DNA from: Enterobacter sp. RIT418 | Lineage (GTDB): Bacteria > Pseudomonadota > Gammaproteobacteria > Enterobacterales > Enterobacteriaceae | Direction: 5' to 3' | Assembly (NCBI RefSeq): GCF_003057745.1 | Contig: NZ_QBJD02000007.1 | Coordinates: 1-64,000, forward strand | DNA length: 64,000 nucleotides | Shown: piece by piece, positions 1-8,440 of the stretch | Numbering within the stretch: position 1 is the stretch's first letter | Layout: every line of letters starts with the position of its first letter | Program-made: the position numbers and the translations under genes | The notes under the pieces: model-generated | Seen by the model: only the letters and a program-made list of their open reading frames with translations | What the model was told of the DNA's origin: nothing | Databases searched by the model: none

Positions 1-1236
1 TGTAAGGATTTCATGATCATTTTTATGAATCTTAGGGTATTCACTACATCTTTTAAAGAAAAATCCTTCACCTGGTGATACTTTTGGTACAACGTACCAG
101 GCTTTTCTTCTTTGACATTTGTATCGCTGATGAATATTTAAAGATTCGCCAAGCTTCAAATACTCTTCGATTCGTTCACATGAACCTTTAACATAATTAG
201 ATAGGTCAACGAAAAAACTCGGTTTATTTAATTTGACTAGATATTCAAAATCATTTTCGTTGAAAATTATTTTCTTTTGAAAAAACTGACTTTTCTGAAT
301 TATAGGGAGTGTGTAATTATGTAAAGAATATTCCTCTATTTTCTTTTGAGAAACTATAAAGAAATTATTAGCGGCAGTTACTATACCTGGCCTAGATGTT
401 ACGTAACTCCCTATTTCTTTTAATTTACTAGATATTTTAGTTAAGAAAATCAATTCGGAATCAGATAGGCTTAATGAACTCCATTTAATATTACTATCTT
501 GAGAAATTAGCTCTCTACACTCATCTTTTGAGTGATATATTAGGTTAGCTTTGTTCTTCTCATTTTCATCAAATGTGAGATCGTTTATAAATAATCCTTT
601 ATCTTTAGCATCCTTGTATGCAAATAGAATTATAGTGTCTTGCTCAGCCTTATCGAAAGCCAACTTGTTTGAAGTATAGATTTCGATTCGTGAGAAATTT
701 GATGTAAGGTATGACTGTATATAACTACCGAACTTAACTTGTAATAAATCAAATGGAAGGACTAAAGCCATGATCCCATTTTTTTCAAGCATTTTAGTGC
801 AGCGAATGATAAATGAAGTCCATATATTTTTATCTGCTAAGGTTGGTATTGATTCTGTTAAGAGTATATCACGACATTTCTCTATTTGCTCTTTTGTTAA
901 ATGTTTTTTGGAAATGTATGGTGGGTTACCTATGATAATATCGAAATTGTGATCATTCTCATAATATAAAAAATCATAGTTTATAATTTTAATGTTTTTT
1001 TTGTTGGTGAACTTTTCATTAAGAGATTTAGCAGATTCCTCATTTATTTCAACTAAAGAGGCATTTATAGTTGGCTGAGGTTTTTTTTTCATAAGGCTAT
1101 CTATGAAACGCCCATCACCAGCACTTGGTTCGAGAACATTAATGCTCTTTTTTTTCGAAATCTTAGGTGAAATTTTATCTATAATAAAATCAATAAGAAA
1201 TTGTGGTGTATAAAAAACCCCGAATTCTTTACTCAT
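1..1236 (-). CDS. N6-adenine DNA methyltransferase, 3' part missing (window edge)
   Basis: The open frame runs from an ATG at 1236 to the window edge, giving 412 residues without a stop. It carries class I amino-methyltransferase motifs: the SAM-binding loop EPSAGDG (residues 36-42) and the catalytic NPPY (104-107), the signature of N6-adenine DNA methylases of the Eco57I/TaqI type. The part beyond the catalytic domain, probably target recognition, continues off the window. The gene starts 5 bases after the HNH gene stops, so it is the fourth gene of the 5087-to-1 operon. The likely role is protecting host DNA, or marking it, for the companion nuclease. Base composition is strongly AT-rich compared with the core genes. 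The methylase call is secure; the target and the link to the neighbours are inferred. Confidence 0.85.
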   Translation of the reverse strand, partial: MSKEFGVFYTPQFLIDFIIDKISPKISKKKSINVLEPSAGDGRFIDSLMKKKPQPTINASLVEINEESAKSLNEKFTNKKNIKIINYDFLYYENDHNFDIIIGNPPYISKKHLTKEQIEKCRDILLTESIPTLADKNIWTSFIIRCTKMLEKNGIMALVLPFDLLQVKFGSYIQSYLTSNFSRIEIYTSNKLAFDKAEQDTIILFAYKDAKDKGLFINDLTFDENEKNKANLIYHSKDECRELISQDSNIKWSSLSLSDSELIFLTKISSKLKEIGSYVTSRPGIVTAANNFFIVSQKKIEEYSLHNYTLPIIQKSQFFQKKIIFNENDFEYLVKLNKPSFFVDLSNYVKGSCERIEEYLKLGESLNIHQRYKCQRRKAWYVVPKVSPGEGFFFKRCSEYPKIHKNDHEILT

Positions 1237-1241
1237 TATTT

Positions 1242-1850
1242 TTACAATTCTCGTTGTAGTTGTCGATATTTATCCATTTGTTCGATGACGTCTAGCAACA
1301 ATGACTTTAACTCACCATGTAATGGATTGCTCTCGGGGGTCTCTTGAAGTTTTCGACTTATTCTTGGCACCAGTTCATAAAAGTAATCAGCTAACCAAAG
1401 TATTTCATGACGTCTTAGACCAAACTTTAGTTTGTCAAACATGTACTTTGCTGCTGAATTACCTTCTTTATATCGTATTTTACCTGATGAGTCTCTATAA
1501 AATGCCTCAGAGTATTGGATATCACAAGGCTCAATATATCCAATGCCGTTGCGGATAGACTCGCTTTCATTATTACCACACCAGTCGTTACTTTTGGCAA
1601 TATTACAGGTGGGACAAGAGTAAACCAAATTACTATACTCATTCTCTAGATGTTTAAACTTGCTTTTGGGAGCAAAATGATCGATGTGAAAACATTTTCC
1701 TGAGCCGTAATATACATGATGAGTGCCACAGTAGCCACAACAGCAAAAAAAATCCTTTGATAAGGCTTCTTTATATAAATTATATTTACTTAATTTGCTT
1801 TGTGCCGTTCGTTTTGGATCATTTTTTCTCAGTGGGAACATATAAAGCAT
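1242..1850 (-). CDS. HNH endonuclease
   Basis: This is a 202-residue protein with a full zinc-type HNH fold: C38-x2-C41, the H55-I-D57-H58 core, N74, then C79-x2-C82-N83-x2-K86. Such domains cut or nick DNA using one metal ion. There is no other recognisable domain. The frame begins 32 bases inside the preceding receiver gene, which suggests translational coupling. A second Met three codons in (1841) has a slightly better GGA-type ribosome site and is an alternative start. It lies immediately upstream of the DNA methylase gene, as expected for a nuclease and its protecting methylase, and downstream of a kinase-like/receiver pair that may control it. The nuclease fold is clear; the substrate is unknown. 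Confidence 0.85.
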   Translation of the reverse strand: MLYMFPLRKNDPKRTAQSKLSKYNLYKEALSKDFFCCCGYCGTHHVYYGSGKCFHIDHFAPKSKFKHLENEYSNLVYSCPTCNIAKSNDWCGNNESESIRNGIGYIEPCDIQYSEAFYRDSSGKIRYKEGNSAAKYMFDKLKFGLRRHEILWLADYFYELVPRISRKLQETPESNPLHGELKSLLLDVIEQMDKYRQLQREL

Positions 1851-2472
1851 CCAGTTTCTCTAAAATATCTTCAGCACGAACGACTAATTCTTTTATGTTC
1901 CCAACATGCTGTAAGTTTTTTAAGTGTTTTGGTAATTTTACATCGTTGTTTAAACTAGACTCTAAAAAATCATCTAATTCAATGAGCCTGTTTTCTTGTT
2001 CTAATGTCAAATTATTTAATGACGTTAGCTCTGCAAATTCGCTAGATGCTCTTTGTAATTCATTAATATAATGTTCAATGCTTTTACGGATTTTAAATTC
2101 AAATAGCTTTTTACTTTCTGTGTCGCTGCCAAATGGAATGCTTTTGCTGTACACTATATGTGTATCGAAAGATTCCGAAATGGCGTCATCTGCAAATGAT
2201 GTTAAGATAATACAAGGGAAATTTCTTCTCTTATTTCTAATGGAGTCAAATACTTTGACTCCATTATAATTAATATTAACATACTCATTGATTTGGAAAT
2301 CAATAACTAATATATCCAGGTTGCTTGAATTTATCTCATCTATTAATTCTTCAATAGATGGCTTAGGTTTGAAATCAATAAATTCATATATGTCATATTT
2401 TTTTATAAAATCGTAGAAACGCGCTATATCTGACTCATCTTCATCAAGATATCCCATCCTAAATTTATTCAT
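1819..2472 (-). CDS. Stand-alone response-regulator receiver protein with C-terminal helical extension
   Basis: About 217 residues. The first half is a CheY-like receiver. Counting from an upstream ATG at 2478, it has the acidic cluster D12-E13-D14, a phosphoacceptor D60 at the end of a hydrophobic strand (LVIDF), a Thr/Ser after the fourth strand (ILTS) and a Lys in YSKS. The rest is charged and helical, with no DNA-binding domain, so output is probably by protein contact. I place the start at the ATG at 2472, because AAGGAG is flush against the ATG at 2478 but at ideal spacing (6) from the one at 2472. It follows the double-ATPase gene by 20 bases and overlaps the HNH gene. It probably takes phosphate from the upstream kinase-like protein. 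Confidence 0.75.
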   Translation of the reverse strand: MNKFRMGYLDEDESDIARFYDFIKKYDIYEFIDFKPKPSIEELIDEINSSNLDILVIDFQINEYVNINYNGVKVFDSIRNKRRNFPCIILTSFADDAISESFDTHIVYSKSIPFGSDTESKKLFEFKIRKSIEHYINELQRASSEFAELTSLNNLTLEQENRLIELDDFLESSLNNDVKLPKHLKNLQHVGNIKELVVRAEDILEKLDALYVPTEKK

Positions 2473-2492
2473 AAGCATCTCCTTTTCTTTAC

Positions 2493-5087
2493 TTATGGGA
2501 TTATTATTTCAAGTGAAAAGCCTGAACTACTTGATAAGACTTCACAAGTGGCATTATATTGTTCAAGTGATTTTTTCACTAACCACATACCCATACCAGT
2601 ACCGACTTCTTTACCCGAATTATCTCGTTTTGTAGTATAGGTTGCTTGAAATATATCTTGTGCGTTTGTTATATCCTTGCTTAATCCGGGCCCGCTATCT
2701 TTATATTTAATATGGAACCCATCAGGTAATTTTTCAGTGGATATTTCTATATTCCGAAACTCACTCGATACCTCATTTCGAATGAAGACATCTAAAGAGT
2801 TTATTAGAAGATTGTTAAAGATACAATCTAAGTCAATTTCATATGACTTTAGTCGATACTCCGTACTTTTATTCTGTAATGTGAGATTGACACAACGCTC
2901 CTCTAATGTATCGCTCCACTCAGTTTTGAAATTTTCAAGATAATCTGAAATATTAATGTATTGTTGGTTTCGTTTATCTTTGCGTATGGTTCTAAGTGTA
3001 TATTGCAACCACTGCTTTAATTTTTTATCTTCTTTTTCAAATAGTTCCAGTCGGTAATAAGGATTGTCATATTTATAGGTATTAGAAAGCGATGCCTCAT
3101 CAATTAAGGGCGAGATTAATTGCCTTATCTCATCAAATCTACTTCCTAACTTAATCTGAAGGTTCTCTAATTCATGAGTAAAAGAGGCAATTGTCACTCC
3201 ACTGGATGCGAATACTCGTAAAAGAGAATTCTCCTCACGCATTTCAGTTAGTTCTTGTTCTAATCCTTCTTTTTCCTCTTTTTCTTTTAAATAAACAGTA
3301 GCAATAGTTTCGTTATCTGTTTTTTTCGATTTTCGCTTTGAACCATCATTTTTATTTTTATATTTCTGATAGATTTCATTAGCAATTTGTGTAGCTTTTT
3401 CTATATCTCTCTTGGATATTTCTCCATCGCTTGGAGATGTAGAGTTCTGTTGATTAAATTTAAGTAGTTCACTAAAGAAAAAGCTACGATCATCTTCAAA
3501 TATTTTTATTAACTTTTCAATGATATTTTTAAAGAATAGAAATGATTCATTCTCTTGAACACCCTCTCGACTGGATTTATCCTCTAGGTATGGATTGTCA
3601 ATTCTAGAAATGTTGATTACACCAGTAATGTTATTAGGGCTTACTTTCCAGTGTCGATATCGACTAACCTGAGCAGGGTTAAGAGCTACTCTGTTACCTA
3701 GTTCTAACCAATCCCATGAAGAACTGCCTCTTTCTCCGTAAGGCCTGACTCTAAAATTATCTCTAAATAATTTTATGCCACCATAGCTGTCAAGCCATAA
3801 ACCACGTTTAGTCGTATCAATTTTCTTTTGATAATATTTTTCAGTGTCTGATTTATTAGGTACAGCTCGTTTCATGAAATAGAGGGTGAAAGAAAATGGG
3901 CCTGTTTTACTTAACTCCATATCACTGATGCCCGGCATTAACTTTGATAAGGGAAAATTTAAATGTTTTACTTTATCTTTTAAACTTTGTGTTTCATTAC
4001 TTTGGAAAAATATCGGAGGGATATCTTCTATTCGATATTCATTTCTAATTATACGTCCAGTCAAATTAAGTTTCTTATCTAAGCTAACTTCTAATTTGTA
4101 GTCATAATCTTCGCAAACTTCTGGTTGCAATAGTCCATTGTATTTGGATGTATGACTGCAGAATAGAAATAATTGAAATGATGTATCTTCGGATGGTGGA
4201 ACTAAAGATTCTAACCTATCCTTTAAGTTTCGTATTGCGAGTTCATTCCAATGATCTCTGACGGACGATATTTTAATAATTGTACCAGTAGATAAAGTTT
4301 TCTCTAAATCTAATGGGTTTTTTCTTTTATTTAACCCGCTCTTTATTTGTTCTATGATTTCAAGAGGCAAAATAGACAATGTATTTATATTATTGTTTAT
4401 GTCAGGAACTTCAATTGTGGCATAGATTTCATTTATGTTCTTTCCATTTTGCTCAAAACTTTCCCAATCAACCTTCCAAATGATCCCATTGGATTTTTCA
4501 GTTTTTGTTTTTAAAGTACAAAGCCGACCAAGACGGTCCAGAGCAAACCGACCAATTCCTTTTGCTCCCGATTTCGTTCTACCACCCTTAGATTTAATAT
4601 CATAGGTTTTATTATCTGTGCCTATTGTCATCCAGTTTTTCTTTATCGTTTCAGAATCCATCCCCTCGCCATTATCAATAATATAAATATTTGTAAAAGA
4701 ACCAAAGAAATTCTTTAATTTTTCATTTTCGGTGGCTCTTTCCTTTTTTAATCTTTCAATCTCTTCAGAGAGAATTCCTTTTGGAGGGTTAAATTCATGC
4801 CTTTCCCATTCAAATGTAATTTTATTTTGCTCATAAAAATCTTGTAAATTTAATTGTATCTTTAGTGCATATGATGATAATTGATTAAAACTCTCCTCTT
4901 GTATGATTTCAGGTGTTGTAGGGTAAGGTATATCAAAATAAACAATGCAATATTCTGAATCGGCATCATATGTATTTTTTACTAACTCTATAATAGCGCC
5001 GTCAGATGTCGCAACGTTCTCTCTTCCAATAAGACGGGCTGTCCGTGCTGAAACATTGAAATTAACAAGCTCTTTATTATTATCCAT
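2493..5087 (-). CDS. Double GHKL ATPase: MORC/Hsp90-like N-terminus and histidine-kinase-like C-terminus
   Basis: An 864-residue cytosolic protein with no membrane segment. The N-terminal GHKL ATPase has an N box (E34, N38, D41), DNGEGM (138-143) and a lid KGIGRFA (176-182), the arrangement of Hsp90/MutL/MORC-like ATPases. A coiled, charged linker leads to a second module: a possible phosphoacceptor box FTHEL with H638, an N box NNLLINSLD (758-766), a DSGPGL box and a GTGMGMW box, as in sensor histidine kinases. So one chain holds two ATP sites and a His box. It is the first gene of the operon with receiver, HNH nuclease and DNA methylase. MORC-like GHKL ATPases are known from restriction-modification gene clusters; coupling to a receiver suggests a phosphorelay. 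The domains are firm; the defence role is inference. Confidence 0.8.
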   Translation of the reverse strand: MDNNKELVNFNVSARTARLIGRENVATSDGAIIELVKNTYDADSEYCIVYFDIPYPTTPEIIQEESFNQLSSYALKIQLNLQDFYEQNKITFEWERHEFNPPKGILSEEIERLKKERATENEKLKNFFGSFTNIYIIDNGEGMDSETIKKNWMTIGTDNKTYDIKSKGGRTKSGAKGIGRFALDRLGRLCTLKTKTEKSNGIIWKVDWESFEQNGKNINEIYATIEVPDINNNINTLSILPLEIIEQIKSGLNKRKNPLDLEKTLSTGTIIKISSVRDHWNELAIRNLKDRLESLVPPSEDTSFQLFLFCSHTSKYNGLLQPEVCEDYDYKLEVSLDKKLNLTGRIIRNEYRIEDIPPIFFQSNETQSLKDKVKHLNFPLSKLMPGISDMELSKTGPFSFTLYFMKRAVPNKSDTEKYYQKKIDTTKRGLWLDSYGGIKLFRDNFRVRPYGERGSSSWDWLELGNRVALNPAQVSRYRHWKVSPNNITGVINISRIDNPYLEDKSSREGVQENESFLFFKNIIEKLIKIFEDDRSFFFSELLKFNQQNSTSPSDGEISKRDIEKATQIANEIYQKYKNKNDGSKRKSKKTDNETIATVYLKEKEEKEGLEQELTEMREENSLLRVFASSGVTIASFTHELENLQIKLGSRFDEIRQLISPLIDEASLSNTYKYDNPYYRLELFEKEDKKLKQWLQYTLRTIRKDKRNQQYINISDYLENFKTEWSDTLEERCVNLTLQNKSTEYRLKSYEIDLDCIFNNLLINSLDVFIRNEVSSEFRNIEISTEKLPDGFHIKYKDSGPGLSKDITNAQDIFQATYTTKRDNSGKEVGTGMGMWLVKKSLEQYNATCEVLSSSSGFSLEIIIP

Positions 5088-5323
5088 AAACGATACGAAC
5101 CTTTTATTTGAGTTAGATATTGATGTTGTAAGTTAGATAAATTTCGCACAGATATTGCAATAAATGTTGTTTATTTTTAGGGGGTAGTGATGAACATAGT
5201 GTTTGTATGTTTTTGAACGTTGTTTATTACGCTTTAATTATGAGTTAAACCTGTATGTTTAATACTGATCGTATGCATGGGTTTAACATTTTTCTACAAT
5301 ATGGGTGTTTGTACGCTGTTATC

Positions 5324-5352
5324 TATTTAGATAGCCCTTAGTCACTTGTCAA
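5324..5352 (-). promoter_or_regulatory. Strong sigma70-type promoter for the GHKL/receiver/HNH/methylase operon
   Basis: Read on the minus strand, a perfect TTGACA (5352-5347) is followed after exactly 17 bases by TAAATA (5329-5324). Transcription would start near 5317, leaving an untranslated leader of about 230 bases before the ATG at 5087. No other gene lies between. The long leader could hold regulation; I saw no clear hairpin in it. Confidence 0.6.
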
Positions 5353-5619
5353 GGTTGTGTGTAAAAACTTATTCGCTCATATACTTCGAAAGGAAATCAT
5401 CACGTTGAGTTATTTTTCGGGCTGTTGTTTCTTAAATTTGAGTATAAATAACAGGGGCTATGCTTGAACTATAGAAAGGTCTTGAACGATAACTGAAACG
5501 AAAGTTACTTCATTTACTATGCAGGGTACCGATTGCTTAATCTTATGCCATTGAAAACACGCTACCGCCCGACCTTGGTTTTAGAACCTGCCCCGCGATA
5601 TGTTACCAGCATTTGATGG

Positions 5620-5915
5620 TGTAAGCACACCCATGACCCCGTATATGACCCATTCATAATCAGGAATAACCGGCTTCATCTTTGCTGCATATTCTTGCAA
5701 CCGGCAAATTCGGAGGGCGTCATCCAGCCCACTGCGGAATGGGAACGCCCCTGTTACAGTGTATGCGTCATGCCTCGCTTTTGCTCTATGCACCCTCCAG
5801 AGAAATGAGCCAGTTCTCGTTCAGGCATTCCTGACACAACCTACCGTTGAAGGACCCGACCGTAGCATCGTCCGTTTGTGTTCCCAGGAGTGACAAGTCG
5901 ACTCTTATCCCTCTT
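5620..5915 (-). mobile_element. Decayed IS3-family transposase (orfB) remnant
   Basis: Translating the minus strand in two shifting frames recovers the C-terminal hallmark of IS3-type OrfB: a stretch reading TDDATVGSFNGRLCQECLNEN, then WLISLEGA, then, after stops and a frameshift, RSHSAVGWMTPSEFAGC. In intact elements this region holds the last part of the DDE catalytic domain. Stops interrupt it at several points, so it is dead. An apparent 70-codon frame over the same bases (5581-5793) is a chance reading and not a gene. No inverted repeats could be assigned. Confidence 0.7.
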
Positions 5916-5984
5916 TCATACACTCACCTGTCCAGCATTTTTTTGCAATTTCAGAACTATTATCGATTTTCAGAGACTACGATA

Positions 5985-6092
5985 AAGGGCGCCTGAGCAC
6001 TATGCTGTTCAGCATTTCTGCCACTTCTGTTGTGTAGTGATGTGATGGACGCCCTTACCTGAAGCAGACAGTGCCATACTTTTACTGTCTGC
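5985..6092 (+). ncRNA. Candidate structured RNA upstream of the IS110-family transposase
   Basis: The spacer before the transposase contains a 7-bp long-range stem (AAGGGCG at 5985-5991 with CGCCCTT at 6050-6056) enclosing two small hairpins (TGCT/AGCA at 6003-6014; CACT/AGTG at 6022-6039). A perfect 9-bp hairpin follows (GCAGACAGT at 6064-6072 with ACTGTCTGC at 6084-6092). IS110-group elements encode a guide (bridge) RNA with internal loops upstream of the transposase; IS1111-group elements carry theirs downstream. The transposase resembles the IS1111 group in places, so this could instead be a translation-control leader. Structure is seen; function is uncertain. Confidence 0.3.
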
Positions 6093-6114
6093 GTTTGCTA
6101 CGGGAGTAAATCAC

Positions 6115-6726
6115 ATGAGCACGATCAGAGTTGTTGGTATTGATATCGCCAAATCAGTTTTTCAGGTCTGCGTCTGGATGGTCGATGGCTCCGTCGCATG
6201 GAACAAAAAAATCTCTCGTTCTAAATTGCTGGATACTATCCGACAGTTTGAACCTGGAACTCTTGTTGCTATGGAAGCCTGCGCAACTTCGCATTTTTGG
6301 GGGCGAACCTTCACATCTATGGGCTATTGCGTCAGACTCATCCCCGCACAACACGTAAAAGCTTTTATCCGTTGCCAGAAAAATGATGCCAATGATGCGT
6401 TGGCAATTTGCGAGACAGCATTTCGCTCGGGTATTCACTTTGTTTCTGTAAAAATCACAGAACAGCAGGATATCAAGGTGCTTCGGAACACACGTCAACT
6501 GATGGTTGAGCAGAGAACGGCGCAGGCCAACCAGCTTCGTTCTCTGCTTGCTGAATATGGTTTCACTATTCCTGTCGGGATCCTGCGTCTCCAGCAACAG
6601 CTACCGGAGCTGATTGAAGATGCCTTAAACAGCCTGACATTCACTCTTCGTCGACTGTTGTCTTCGCTGCGGGAAGATAACGAAATACCGTCCTGCTCAG
6701 CGACAATGTCCTGCTGCCTGGCGTAA
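6115..6726 (+). pseudogene. IS110-family (DEDD) transposase, truncated
   Basis: The first about 190 residues are a clear DEDD (RuvC-like) transposase N-terminus: D10 in GIDIAK, E in MEACATSHFWG, and the KNDANDA pair of acidic residues, followed by the EQQ...RTAQANQLRSLLAEYGF segment typical of the family. Members are usually 320-350 residues with a C-terminal catalytic Ser domain. Here the frame runs at about 6675 into an IS3-family fragment on the opposite strand, so the second half is gone and the last residues before the stop at 6724-6726 are foreign. It cannot transpose on its own. The start ATG follows GGGAG at good spacing. Confidence 0.85.
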
Positions 6727-7131
6727 GCTCATGGCAAACTGCGCGGTCAGATAGCTGACCAGCTCACGTTTTATCGCTAGTGTTAAAGCTTTTTTTCAAT
6801 AACGTCTTTCAGTGCTCGGCACTCGCGACTCAGGTCCGCAAACATCTGTTTGAGGCGACGGTTTTCATCCTCAAGGTCTTTCATCTTTTTGATATCAGAG
6901 GCTTCCATCCCGCCAAACTTCGCTTTCCAGTTGTAGTACGAAGCCTCAGAGATCCCGGCCTCGCGGCAGACATCCTTAACGGTACGTCCGGCTTCGACGG
7001 ACTTCAGAATGGCAATGATCTGGTGTTCGGTGAATCGGGCTTTACGCATAGTGATCTCCTCAGGGGATCATAGTCAGTATGTCGGAAGCTCTCTGAAAGT
7101 GAATGGTTCGTTTAAGCGGGATACTTACACA
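6675..7131 (-). mobile_element. IS3-family (IS407-like) element, 5' part only
   Basis: Read on the minus strand, the element begins near 7131 with a terminal TGTGTAAGTATCCCGC, a typical IS407-group end, then orfA (7049-6783). The start of orfB then reads ALTLAIKRELVSYLTAQF and, after a one-base frameshift near 6715, RTLSLSRTVFRY. Beyond about 6675 the sequence is IS110 transposase. So the catalytic DDE part of orfB is deleted and the element is fused head-on to the IS110 remnant. No target duplication can be checked, because one end is missing. Confidence 0.75.
6783..7049 (-). CDS. IS3-family transposase OrfA (helix-turn-helix subunit)
   Basis: An intact 88-residue OrfA. It has a helix-turn-helix at residues 5-40 (FTEHQIIAILKSVEAG...VCREAGISEASYYNWK) that binds the element ends, followed by a leucine-zipper-like coiled coil (residues 55-85, DLEDENRRLKQMFADL) used for oligomer formation. 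In live elements it ends in an A-rich slippery run that makes the OrfAB fusion by -1 frameshifting; the run of A residues before the stop (6783-6795) is present. Its orfB partner is truncated, so this subunit can at most interfere with related elements elsewhere. Confidence 0.85.
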   Translation of the reverse strand: MRKARFTEHQIIAILKSVEAGRTVKDVCREAGISEASYYNWKAKFGGMEASDIKKMKDLEDENRRLKQMFADLSRECRALKDVIEKKL

Positions 7132-7273
7132 ACTACTGTGGGAGTGAGTTGAACAGTTTTTTTGCTCTCCAGCACATATTATTTTTCGTCAAACCCTCCC
7201 GCGACCTGTTATCTGGACTGCCTGATAAATTGTATATAAAACATGCAGTTAGGATACATGTGGAGATGTATGT

Positions 7274-7972
7274 ATGAGCACCAGAAGAGAGATAAAGGAT
7301 GGGGCACTGTTTGGCGTACTCGACAGAGGGATGGTCTACACCGAGACGTTGGGATGGATTGATAAGGGACATGCCCGTGGCAATGACGTGGTGGCGCACA
7401 AACGTCAATTCGTTGAGGGAGAGCGTAGCGTTAAGCCATCTTATTCCGTCATGTATCGGCAAGATATGGGTGTCTTAAAATTCAAATCGCGGTTCAGCAT
7501 CGGGAAGTTCTCTCACTGGGAAATTAAGCATGACCGGAGTATCGAAGACATTAACAGAATCATGCTGGCCATGATGAACACCGCATCCAGATTCGAAGGG
7601 CTGCAAAGCTAGCGTTCCTTATCCTGGTATTCGGACAGTGGCTTTAGCGATGAGGATTTAGTGTCTTGCCTGTTCGGCTTCAATCGGGCAATTATGCCCG
7701 GCCGATATTGCTACCGTCTCAAGCCGGTGAGCTATGGTTCAGCCGTTCGCCGCTGGGATTACTACGGCGCTATCGGTTCCCATAAAAACTGTGGCTTTTG
7801 CCTGATTCTTTTCCCCGATCCGCAGGACCAGTGTGTGCGGAACCAGCCGTATGCGGTCAATCTTCCGCATTTTATGACCTGGCTCAGGCCGTGGGATGAT
7901 TTCGCATCCGGAGTGGTGAAGGTCATTACAAACGATGAGGCATCGCTCTCGTTCATAGGGGCTAAGCTATGA
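7274..7972 (+). pseudogene. Enterobacterial hypothetical gene interrupted by one in-frame amber stop
   Basis: A 232-codon frame opens at an ATG with GGAG eight bases upstream. It is broken once by TAG at 7610-7612, between residues reading FEGLQS and RSLSWYSDSGFSDEDLV. Reading continues in the same frame to a TGA at 7970-7972, which overlaps the ATG of the next gene. The even composition on both sides of the TAG shows a single nonsense mutation rather than two genes. The protein is rich in Trp, Tyr and Gly, with no signal peptide, membrane segment or motif I can name. It is the first of a damaged pair lying next to insertion-sequence debris. Confidence 0.6.
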
Positions 7973-8440
7973 CAATCCTTTTAAAAATCCTGAAATAGTG
8001 CTTACTCTGTTGCCACCGTCTTTATCCTCGGATGGCTGTTAGTCTAGCTCTTGGCATCGGGTTCGGATGAAACCACGGTTTACACAGAAAATGACTTTTT
8101 CCACTACCACACCCTGACTGACAAGGATATTAAAAACGCCCCGCGTATCACGGACGACTAATATTTCGAGGCGCATCCAGCGATGGTTATGCCCCTTCAA
8201 ATAGCATCATTTTTAAAGGGCTATCGGTGCTGCACCGTTGCGCTCGTATCTCGAAACGCTGGGATATACCAAGGAAAAGCGACGCCTGGGGATAAGGAAA
8301 TCTGGTCAAAACCCGATCAGGTAAAAGGTAGCTTTTTCTATCTGTACTTTAATACCGCTACGGGTGAAGTCGAACTGACCAAAGTGATGATTGAGTTAAC
8401 CTATCCCAGTCGATTAGCACAACATATTGATCACGCAGAT
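7969..8440 (+). pseudogene. Multiply frameshifted gene, second of a pair
   Basis: An ATG overlapping the preceding stop (ATGA) opens a frame that dies after nine codons. The rest of a coherent protein is spread over all three frames: a hydrophobic stretch VATVFILGWLLV (membrane anchor), then LLASGSDETTVYTENDFFHYHTL, stops at 8053-8055 and 8159-8161, a shift near 8180 (GYAPSNSIIFKG), another near 8230 (APLRSYLETLGYTKEKRR), then a frame ending EIWSKPDQVKGSFFYLYFNTATGEV around 8310-8400. At least three frameshifts and two stops mean it is dead. The original was probably a small membrane-anchored protein of unknown role. Confidence 0.55.

Noticed and set aside
770-952. Short plus-strand frame at the left edge
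   Set aside because: It lies opposite the conserved NPPY methylase, which has motifs and a consistent frame.
5581-5793. Seventy-codon minus-strand frame
   Set aside because: It overlaps the decayed IS3 orfB, whose true reading is in other frames; no ribosome site.
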